From assembly GCA_964437185.1 (NCBI GenBank), contig CAYTFU010000014.1:1-15275 (forward strand): DNA of 15,275 nucleotides. The letters run 5' to 3'. The notes under the pieces were generated by a model. The model was not told the origin of the DNA. It worked only from the letters and a program-made list of their open reading frames with translations, and searched no databases. The stretch comes from UBA10103 sp964437185. GTDB lineage: Bacteria; Patescibacteriota; Minisyncoccia; Phycocordibacterales; UBA2100. This document shows positions 1 through 5,668 of this stretch, one piece after another (the first letter of the stretch is position 1; each line of letters starts with the position of its first letter). The position numbers and the translations under genes are program-made.

Positions 1-421
1 TCTTCTCTATTTCTTGGGTTTCGGCGAGCCGCTGCACCTCGCGATCCACGATTTGTTTGAGCTGCTCTGTTACGTACAACCCGAGGTCACGGTACTGCCC
101 GAGGTCGACTTTCGACACTTTCATTTCCCCGCCGCGCTCTACGTCTTGCCATACAGCATCTTCAAGGCCAACCGTGAAAAACGTATATGAGACGTAGTAA
201 TATTCCTCATCCTCGGAAACATTCGTAATTTCAATTCTCGGAGAGTATGCGGCAAGATTTTTGCTCGCGATGTATGTGTTATCAATCGAAACGACGGACT
301 GATTTTCGGAATAGATCGCCTGCGGGTTACTCGCCGCGAATGCGCCTCCGGCGCCCAAAAGCATGATTGAAAATGCGATAGGAATCGCGTTGTGGTACTG
401 AAGAAAATGCGACAGCGTCAT
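1..421 (-). CDS. Exported protein of unknown function (partial, C-terminus beyond window)
   Basis: An open reading frame runs from ATG at 421 to the window edge, giving the first 140 residues without a stop. Residues 1-30 look like a signal peptide or anchor: a polar start (MTLSHFLQYHNA), a hydrophobic core (IPIAFSIMLLGAGGAFA) and an AFA-A site near residue 29. The rest is polar, with a beta-rich middle (EYYYVSYTFFTVGLEDAVWQDV) and a charged, probably helical tail starting near residue 117 (YVTEQLKQIVDREVQRL). It begins 8 bases after the stop of the O-antigen-ligase-like gene, so co-transcription is likely. GAGG lies directly against the ATG; an in-frame GTG at 427 is an alternative start. 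Short exported proteins of this look are common in Parcubacteria and I know no function for them. The gene is real with high confidence; its role is unknown. Confidence 0.85.
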   Translation of the reverse strand, partial: MTLSHFLQYHNAIPIAFSIMLLGAGGAFAASNPQAIYSENQSVVSIDNTYIASKNLAAYSPRIEITNVSEDEEYYYVSYTFFTVGLEDAVWQDVERGGEMKVSKVDLGQYRDLGLYVTEQLKQIVDREVQRLAETQEIEK

Positions 422-429
422 CCTCACAA

Positions 430-2337
430 TTATATCCCAGATTTTGGGGGTGGATTCTCAAGTGTCGATAAGAGATCAACGGCGTCTTTATAGTCCTGTT
501 TGAGGCGGAGAGCTTCGCGCAGATGGGATTTTGCCTCCTCCAATCGCCCGAGGCCTGCAGCGAGGATGGCGTGCAGATACAGCGGCTCGGGACGCATCGG
601 GGCATGCTGGCGTGCCTGAGAAATCGCAGCAAGTGCGCTCGTCTCGACGTCAGGAAATCCATATGGCACCAGGCGCACGTAGAGCGATGCGAGAAACATC
701 CACCGCTCCGCATCCCGAGGCGATACCTCTGTAGCAGCGCGGGCAAGATCGAACGCGGAAATCGCCCGAGCATGGAGTGACGCTACATCTGGATCACCCG
801 CTCCTTCTGTCAAGCGAAATTTCGCAAACGCCTCTTCAATCATGCCGAGAGCAGCATCTTGTTGATACGCGGGAATCCCCCATGCCTGCGCCGCTTTCTC
901 TAAGAGATCGCTCCCTGCGCTCATGTCACCTGCGTTGAACGCGCGAACTCCGCGCGCATGATACACGTGCGCGGAAAATTGGTGTGATGCTATCGAAAAC
1001 ACAGATATCGTAATAGCGACCACGATCGCTCCGCCACACAAGCGAACCAGCCACGATGATCCCGCAGCGCGATATTCCCCTGCCGCAATCAGACGCGCCG
1101 CGCTGCCGAAAATCACGCCGCCGATCAAAAAGATCGACACGTCTCGCGGGGCAAAAAGCACGACCCCCATCACGTAGATGGCGGCGAAAAAAAGTACCTG
1201 GAGCGTGTCTCTCCGCGCGGTGAATGATGCAGCGCCATGGGGGGAATGCATTTTTACGACAGCGAGCGCGAGCATGAAAAGAACTCCCAAAATAAATGTG
1301 GCCAAACCGAGCGCGCCGAGCGTTATCAAAATGTCAGTCGCGGCACTGTAAGAACTTTGCACAGGCGTATTCCACAAAGAACCCGCGTTGAAAGAAAACG
1401 GGCGGTGCTGTTCCCATGCCTGCGAGAGAGAATTGGGGCCGCTTCCAACCAAGGCATTTGAAAAGCCCTCCGACATCGATGAGACTGCGATAAGCTGCGT
1501 TGCAAAAAAGGAGGGGCGCAGCTCTGAAGGAAGCTCGAGTGGTTGTGCGCGTGCTCCCGCAAAACTGAGAGCAATAATTGCGACTGCGGCACCCGTACTC
1601 GTCGCAAATGCCCATGCGGATCGGTTATCGATGCGAAAGACGAATGTATAGAGCGCTACAAGTAGCAGTACGCAAGCGGCAATATATGCGACGGGCGGAT
1701 AGAAAAAGAGAGCGAGGCCGGCGAGATATACAATGGCCAACAGTGCATACGCTACTCGTACACCGCCCGTACTCTGACCACACAAAAGCACGGAGCACAA
1801 AAGAGACAAACCGATGAGCGAAGAAAGATGCGGCCACACTCCCGCTACGGTAGAGCCAGCAAGCAGCTCGGGATTCCACAAGGAAAGAGCGGCTGAGGAA
1901 AAGAGAGCGAGCGCGGTCGCACCCATGACCACGTGGAGAAAAAAAATCGGCGAGCGGGGGAATGAGAGACCGCCGACGACAGCGAGCGCAAAAAGCACGA
2001 GCGATCCGACCGTAGTCATCTCAAATCCAGCACCCCACAATGCCACGCGACCCCCACCGACAAGAAAGGCCGACACACAGCCGATCAATAGAAAGGACGC
2101 CGCGAACGCGAGGACGGGAGATCGGGGGATACGCACGGCGTATTTTGAAGAAACAAGTAGTACGATTCCAGCGATAAGAGCCGCGAACGCCATCGCACCC
2201 GCAGCAAAAATACCTTTCAAAAGATCAGTATCGAGAGATGGAATCCATGCAATGGGAAGAAGCGCGAGCGCTAACACATAGAAAAAGGAAAAGGTGTTGA
2301 GCGGAAAACGGAATCCCGAGCGATCCTCTGGCGCCAT
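430..2337 (-). CDS. O-antigen-ligase-like polytopic membrane protein with C-terminal TPR region
   Basis: The 635-residue product has about 13 hydrophobic segments between residues 16 and 451, then a soluble helical region at 452-625. The long loop after about residue 261 contains VGSGPNSL (297-304), a following HRPF and FN, then LWNTP (321-325), and leads into a hydrophobic helix. This order is typical of the large extracytoplasmic loop of Wzy_C/O-antigen-ligase-like proteins. The tail has TPR-like alternation, clearest at 585-620 (LYLHAILAAGLGRLEEAKSHLREAL). The family transfers or polymerises lipid-linked glycans outside the membrane, so a role in surface glycan attachment or protein glycosylation is inferred; no substrate can be named. 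A TATACT box lies 9 bases before the ATG, with no Shine-Dalgarno, so the mRNA is probably leaderless. An exported protein follows 8 bases downstream. Alternative: a membrane TPR protein without ligase activity. Confidence 0.82.
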   Translation of the reverse strand: MAPEDRSGFRFPLNTFSFFYVLALALLPIAWIPSLDTDLLKGIFAAGAMAFAALIAGIVLLVSSKYAVRIPRSPVLAFAASFLLIGCVSAFLVGGGRVALWGAGFEMTTVGSLVLFALAVVGGLSFPRSPIFFLHVVMGATALALFSSAALSLWNPELLAGSTVAGVWPHLSSLIGLSLLCSVLLCGQSTGGVRVAYALLAIVYLAGLALFFYPPVAYIAACVLLLVALYTFVFRIDNRSAWAFATSTGAAVAIIALSFAGARAQPLELPSELRPSFFATQLIAVSSMSEGFSNALVGSGPNSLSQAWEQHRPFSFNAGSLWNTPVQSSYSAATDILITLGALGLATFILGVLFMLALAVVKMHSPHGAASFTARRDTLQVLFFAAIYVMGVVLFAPRDVSIFLIGGVIFGSAARLIAAGEYRAAGSSWLVRLCGGAIVVAITISVFSIASHQFSAHVYHARGVRAFNAGDMSAGSDLLEKAAQAWGIPAYQQDAALGMIEEAFAKFRLTEGAGDPDVASLHARAISAFDLARAATEVSPRDAERWMFLASLYVRLVPYGFPDVETSALAAISQARQHAPMRPEPLYLHAILAAGLGRLEEAKSHLREALRLKQDYKDAVDLLSTLENPPPKSGI

Positions 2338-2346
2338 ATTGTGATG

Positions 2347-2352
2347 AGTATA
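2347..2352 (-). promoter_or_regulatory. TATACT -10 box, leaderless promoter of the O-antigen-ligase-like gene
   Basis: The reverse strand reads TATACT (5 of 6 matches to TATAAT), followed by 9 bases and then ATG at 2337. A normal -10 to +1 distance puts the transcript start at or next to the ATG. No convincing -35 is seen. It sits back to back with the plus-strand box at 2394. Confidence 0.55.
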
Positions 2353-2393
2353 CCCCGCAGGAGGCTTCCGCGGCGCGATCGCCCTGCATCCGG

Positions 2394-2399
2394 TATACT
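2394..2399 (+). promoter_or_regulatory. TATACT -10 box, leaderless promoter of the 2407-5291 gene run
   Basis: TATACT is followed by 7 bases and ATG at 2407, with no Shine-Dalgarno and no clear -35. It supports start 2407 over the upstream in-frame GTG (2341) and ATG (2344), which would add a basic, arginine-rich N-terminus in front of the membrane anchor. Together with the minus-strand box at 2347-2352 it forms a compact divergent promoter region of 69 bases. Confidence 0.55.
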
Positions 2400-2406
2400 G
2401 AATTGC

Positions 2407-2823
2407 ATGGAGTTTCCAACGCGCATCTTCATCGCGCTGCTCATTGGTGGTGCCGCAGGTATAGCATCGGGCTATGGGATTTCCTACGCGCTCGTGCCGC
2501 CAAACAGTGTACGCGTGCTCAACACTCCCTCGGCGATACCGACCGACGAACCGAAATACGCCCGGATGAGCGGAATCATCAAAGACATGGATCTAAAGAA
2601 TAAGCGTATCGTTCTCGATGCGGCGAGCCCATACTCACGTGGCGAACACCTTGTGATGCATATACTTTTTGACGACCGATCTCGGATCGGATTCTCCGAC
2701 GAGGCAAACGCATCGCGACCCGAATTACTCAAGACGGGAATGCGCGTAAATGTGCTCGTCCGCCGGGAGAGTGGCGACCTCCGCGCAGAGGGTATTCTTA
2801 TTACCAGAAACTTCGAAATATAG
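2407..2823 (+). CDS. Small membrane-anchored protein, probable small beta-barrel (DUF5666-like)
   Basis: This 138-residue protein has one N-terminal hydrophobic segment (about residues 7-30: IFIALLIGGAAGIASGYG), then a Pro-rich linker and a soluble domain at 50-135. The domain reads as alternating beta strands: SGIIKDMDL (55-63), KRIVLDA (66-72), EHLVMHILF (80-88), a turn with GMRVNVLVRR (111-120), and RAEGILI (126-132). The shape 'G-x-I-x-x-[IV/M]-D ... L-x-x-G-x-x-V-x-V' resembles DUF5666/OB-like domains, but that is inference. Start 2407 is chosen because of the TATACT box 7 bases upstream and because it places the anchor at the N-terminus. The next gene starts 5 bases after the stop and encodes a protein of the same layout, apparently a diverged tandem paralogue. 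No partner or substrate can be named. Confidence 0.82.
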   Translation: MEFPTRIFIALLIGGAAGIASGYGISYALVPPNSVRVLNTPSAIPTDEPKYARMSGIIKDMDLKNKRIVLDAASPYSRGEHLVMHILFDDRSRIGFSDEANASRPELLKTGMRVNVLVRRESGDLRAEGILITRNFEI

Positions 2824-2828
2824 TTGGC

Positions 2829-3275
2829 ATGATGCAACGAGACACGCAAACATATATCTACATCGCCCTCGTCGGAGCGTTGGCGATCGCGCTCTGCTAT
2901 GTCACGCTCACAGCGAGTGCCGCGCAAAGAAAGTCCCTCACCCAAATCCAAGCACAGCGCGGCGCCTTCTCGGTGGCATCAATTTTGAGCTACGGCACCG
3001 TAGAGTCCATAGACCTACAAAATCGCACGGTCACCGCCCGTTTCTTGAGTCCGTTTTCCCCCTATGAGACGCGTGTGCTCAAATTTCGCGTAACGGAAAA
3101 TGCGCTCATTGCGCAACAAAATTTATTGGGAAAAGATGGTGAGTACAGCAGCCTCACGAAGCGGACGCCCGCGACACTTTCGCAGGTCACGGAAGGAACG
3201 CGAATTGCCGCGCTTATATGGGGATCGGGCACCAAGATAGAATCAGGCTTGTTGCTCTTCGGTAACCCGCTCTAA
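2829..3275 (+). CDS. Small membrane-anchored protein, diverged paralogue of the preceding one
   Basis: The 148-residue product has a transmembrane segment at about residues 9-31 (YIYIALVGALAIALCYVTLTASA) and a beta-rich domain at 53-145. The motif YGTVESIDLQNRTV (55-68), then SPFSPYET (74-81), VLKFRV (83-88), a linker, and TEGTRIAALIWG (121-132) mirror elements of the preceding gene: SGIIKDMDLKNKRIV, SPYSRGE, the beta strand after it, and KTGMRVNVLV. Tandem duplication followed by divergence is the simplest reading. Two ATG codons lie side by side (2829 and 2832); no Shine-Dalgarno is visible. The gene starts 5 bases after its neighbour's stop and ends 10 bases before the next start, so it is part of an operon. 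Function unknown; probably extracytoplasmic. Confidence 0.82.
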   Translation: MMQRDTQTYIYIALVGALAIALCYVTLTASAAQRKSLTQIQAQRGAFSVASILSYGTVESIDLQNRTVTARFLSPFSPYETRVLKFRVTENALIAQQNLLGKDGEYSSLTKRTPATLSQVTEGTRIAALIWGSGTKIESGLLLFGNPL

Positions 3276-3285
3276 GTGATACCAT

Positions 3286-4023
3286 ATGCGATTCATGAAA
3301 ACTGTCGGGGACGGATCACGTAACCTGCGCGCAATCATTGAGGCTATTCCACTCGACCTGTCTTCCCTACCTTGCCGCATCGTACCATCCTCCTTCAATC
3401 CCGACGATCCTGACCTACGAGCGCTTCCGATTCCACTCTCATGGCACTGGACTTCGTGCGAGAGAATGCTTGCACATTTTCAAGCGGAACTTGTGATGAT
3501 ATTACTCCCCCTTTTCTGGCAGCTGACTGCACCGCTCCAAGCGGCAATCCGGAGCGCCGGGGCTGCCGCCTACATCGGCGACCCCGAAAATATGCCGGTC
3601 AATGAGGCAGCGGTACGTGCGGGCTTCGATACCGTAGTCATTTCCGCGTCCGATGCACCTCGCTTTGCGGCGTATCTCACGCGCGAACAAGCGCCCTTTC
3701 CGACCTCTTGGCTCGTGATTCACCTCCCCGATGCCACGACGTGGGACATCCCGCAACCGCTACTTAAAAGCGCGTGCAATATCGCACAAGAAGTTCATTT
3801 GTTTCCCGGCTTTCCTCTCCTTCATCAGTCGCCCGAATTGTCTGACGGCCAAACACCGCGATTCCTTCTTTCGGATGACCTTGAGTGGGAGATAACAGAA
3901 ACAGCCACATATATTACGACACCATCCGATCATCCAATCCCGTTTCGTCATACTCGTATTCCAATATTTCTTAGCATCGTGGGAGAGGAGCAAGGAAAAC
4001 CGATCGTCGAAAAACGCGTATGA
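3286..4023 (+). CDS. Unidentified 245-residue protein coupled to a PaaK-like enzyme
   Basis: A soluble protein with no signal peptide; hydrophobic stretches (for example 68-80, ELVMILLPLFWQL) look like core elements rather than a membrane anchor. I do not recognise the family. Residues 108-131 (AAVRAGFDTVVISASDAPRFAAYL) and 141-147 (SWLVIHL) read like an alternating alpha/beta fold. The stretch at 168-182 (QEVHLFPGFPLLHQS) and the C-terminal ATYITT/PFRHTRIPIF loosely recall the second half of adenylate-forming domains, but no nucleotide-binding motif is present. Its TGA overlaps the ATG of the PaaK-like gene as ATGA, a sign of translational coupling and a likely shared pathway or complex. Start 3286 is uncertain; ATG 3295 is also possible. 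Alternatives: an accessory subunit of the ligase, or a degenerate adenylation-type domain. Confidence 0.8.
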   Translation: MRFMKTVGDGSRNLRAIIEAIPLDLSSLPCRIVPSSFNPDDPDLRALPIPLSWHWTSCERMLAHFQAELVMILLPLFWQLTAPLQAAIRSAGAAAYIGDPENMPVNEAAVRAGFDTVVISASDAPRFAAYLTREQAPFPTSWLVIHLPDATTWDIPQPLLKSACNIAQEVHLFPGFPLLHQSPELSDGQTPRFLLSDDLEWEITETATYITTPSDHPIPFRHTRIPIFLSIVGEEQGKPIVEKRV

Positions 4024-5291
4024 GAGATTTCGATTCTTTGCAGCATTTAATTGCAGAATATACCTCATCAGGTAAAAACCCGTTCTACCGTGATCTGTAT
4101 GATGTTCCGGATTCTGAGCATTCACTCCACATCAAAGACTGGAGCGCGTGGCGATCATTACCCTTCTTGACTAAGGATGCGCTTGCACGAGTCCCGCTCA
4201 AGCAACGATTGTTTTCGGACGTGTCGAATGTCGATCACATTCGATCCTCGGGTGGGACGAGCGGCAAGCCGCCGGTATTTAGTCCGCGCATGAACACAAC
4301 CGATATGGACCATCGAGCGCTCTACCACTCTTTCGAGGGCGGATGCCTTGCTCTTACTCCCGTAGGCTCTCCCTTATGGCATGAACAATGGCAAGCGTCA
4401 CTTGGTCACACGCCGCGCGTGGTCGTGTTTGATCCCAGAAACATTCGAGCATCCCTCATCTTCGCGCGCGCTGCCAGAGTTACTTTCATTTCCTTATTCA
4501 TCCACCACGTCATGCTTCTCGCCGAACCGATGCGGCAGGATGGAATCGCCAACCTCATCCGATGCATAGAATTGAACGGTGAATCATGCAGCAAAGCGAC
4601 CTTTATGTACTTGAGAGAAGTATTTCCAAATGCGACATTCATTTCGACGTACGGACTGAGTGAGATGTCACTTCCTGTATTTCCCTGCCGTCCAATCAGA
4701 GACGAGGTGCCGCGAGACGTCTACCACAGTAACGACATCAGCTTTCTCGAATTAATCGACTTCTCCGGTCGGCACTTAGAACCAACCCCCGGCACCGAAG
4801 GAGAGCTCGTCGTCACCATCTGTAATCGCGGGCAGAGCGTTTTTCCGGTCTTTCGCTATCGAACAGGCGATATTGTGCGCGTGGTCGGCGAACCCTGTGA
4901 ACATCGTACGTGGGGATTTACCGTACTCGGGCGAAAAGACGCCGATTTTATTCGGATACCGGGCGGAATGCTTCGTCTCGACGAAACGCGCCGCGTCCTC
5001 GGAACACTCAAAATGCACGTGACGGATCGTTTTGAATTGCATTGCTCGGAGCGCGCAACTGCCGACGGACTGAAAATCGAAACTCTTCTTCACATTGATT
5101 CCATAAAAGGGGTAAAAATAAACCTCGCTCATATAGCGGATATGATCTCTCAGTCACTGCGTGTCGGACCCACAATGACCTACGCAGACGGCGTGGCTCG
5201 AGGACTATACTTTCCTCTCGTCTGCGAGAAATTCGAAGGCGTGCGAGATCCCCTACGCAAGACTCAATGCCTATTCTTCCACTCGGCGTGA
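4020..5291 (+). CDS. PaaK-like adenylate-forming enzyme (phenylacetate-CoA ligase family)
   Basis: The 423-residue length fits the PaaK/CapK-like branch of the ANL superfamily (usually about 400-450). Visible motifs in order: PFYRDLY near the N-terminus (21-27), the phosphate-binding loop SSGGTSGKP (76-84), YGLSE (211-215) for the adenine-binding turn, YRTGDIV (280-286) carrying the ribose-binding Asp, LGRKDADFI (303-311), and a C-terminal Lys in DPLRKTQ (410-416) in the place of the mobile catalytic lysine. The family activates a carboxylic acid with ATP and then transfers it to CoA, a carrier or another acceptor. In an apparently reduced genome, phenylacetate breakdown is unlikely; a cell-surface or lipid acylation role is inference. 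Start 4020 overlaps the previous stop (ATGA). Cytoplasmic; no anchor. The substrate cannot be read from sequence. Confidence 0.88.
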   Translation: MRDFDSLQHLIAEYTSSGKNPFYRDLYDVPDSEHSLHIKDWSAWRSLPFLTKDALARVPLKQRLFSDVSNVDHIRSSGGTSGKPPVFSPRMNTTDMDHRALYHSFEGGCLALTPVGSPLWHEQWQASLGHTPRVVVFDPRNIRASLIFARAARVTFISLFIHHVMLLAEPMRQDGIANLIRCIELNGESCSKATFMYLREVFPNATFISTYGLSEMSLPVFPCRPIRDEVPRDVYHSNDISFLELIDFSGRHLEPTPGTEGELVVTICNRGQSVFPVFRYRTGDIVRVVGEPCEHRTWGFTVLGRKDADFIRIPGGMLRLDETRRVLGTLKMHVTDRFELHCSERATADGLKIETLLHIDSIKGVKINLAHIADMISQSLRVGPTMTYADGVARGLYFPLVCEKFEGVRDPLRKTQCLFFHSA

Positions 5292-5296
5292 CGAGG

Positions 5297-5337
5297 TGGA
5301 CAAATAGAGTAGAGAAATTATAGTGTAATGATACACT
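5297..5337 (+). promoter_or_regulatory. Promoter region of the 75-residue anchored protein gene
   Basis: Two overlapping readings exist. TGGACA (5297-5302), 16 bases, TATAGT (5319-5324) is a fair sigma70-type promoter giving a leader of about 13 bases. Alternatively TG-A-TACACT (5329-5337) is an extended -10 placed 6 bases before ATG 5344, which would make a leaderless mRNA like others here. No Shine-Dalgarno precedes the ATG. Confidence 0.5.
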
Positions 5338-5343
5338 CGCCTT

Positions 5344-5571
5344 ATGGTAGAGACAATCACAAAAATCTCCCGCGCGTCCGTCTTGACTCTGGTCGGCGCT
5401 GTGGCTGGCGTCATAGGTGTTCAATTGTGGCATTCGAAATCGACAACCGCCTCGGAGCATCTCGCTACGTCGCAAGATCTTGAAAAAACGGATAAGATTG
5501 CTTGCCTTAACGAAACTCAAGAAGGGGCAACGGATAAGATTTATTTTGTAAGTTGTGGGGGATTCTTCTAG
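5344..5571 (+). CDS. Small membrane-anchored protein, 75 residues, unknown function
   Basis: A short gene whose product has a basic N-terminus (TKISR), a hydrophobic segment at about residues 11-29 (ASVLTLVGAVAGVIGVQLW) and a polar tail of about 45 residues. The tail contains exactly two cysteines: C54 (KIACLNETQ) and C71 (FVSCGGFF), the latter almost at the C-terminus. If the tail is outside the membrane, as the N-terminal charge suggests, these could form one disulfide. The gene stands alone: it has a plausible promoter just upstream and is followed by 93 bases containing another promoter. No known family is recognised. The signal-anchor layout and upstream promoter support a real gene, but its short length leaves some doubt. 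Confidence 0.65.
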   Translation: MVETITKISRASVLTLVGAVAGVIGVQLWHSKSTTASEHLATSQDLEKTDKIACLNETQEGATDKIYFVSCGGFF

Positions 5572-5598
5572 TACGGTACACGCGCTCTTATACTTCAA

Positions 5599-5627
5599 TA
5601 GACATACTCGTGACCGCGCTTTAAAAT
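5599..5627 (+). promoter_or_regulatory. Sigma70-type promoter upstream of the 548-residue anchored protein gene
   Basis: TAGACA (5599-5604) and TAAAAT (5622-5627) are separated by 17 bases; each matches its consensus hexamer at five of six positions. This is the best-formed promoter in the window. The predicted start, about 5634-5636, coincides with an ATG at 5636 that opens a ten-codon reading frame. Confidence 0.6.
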
Positions 5628-5635
5628 TCGCGCGC

Positions 5636-5668
5636 ATGCCCCTCCTCGCCGAATTCCCCACGTCATGA
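5636..5668 (+). CDS. Possible leaderless leader peptide (10 codons)
   Basis: ATG at 5636 lies 8 bases after the TAAAAT box and encodes MPLLAEFPTS followed by TGA at 5666-5668. That stop overlaps the ATGATG start of the next gene (5665/5668), so ribosomes ending here could restart on the large gene, which has no Shine-Dalgarno of its own. The arrangement is seen in the sequence; that it is translated is inference. A frame this short can arise by chance. Confidence 0.35.
   Translation: MPLLAEFPTS

Noticed and set aside
1814..2281. Plus-strand frame of 155 codons inside the O-antigen-ligase-like gene
   Set aside because: Composition rich in Arg, Ala, Thr and Pro, antisense to transmembrane codons; a typical shadow.
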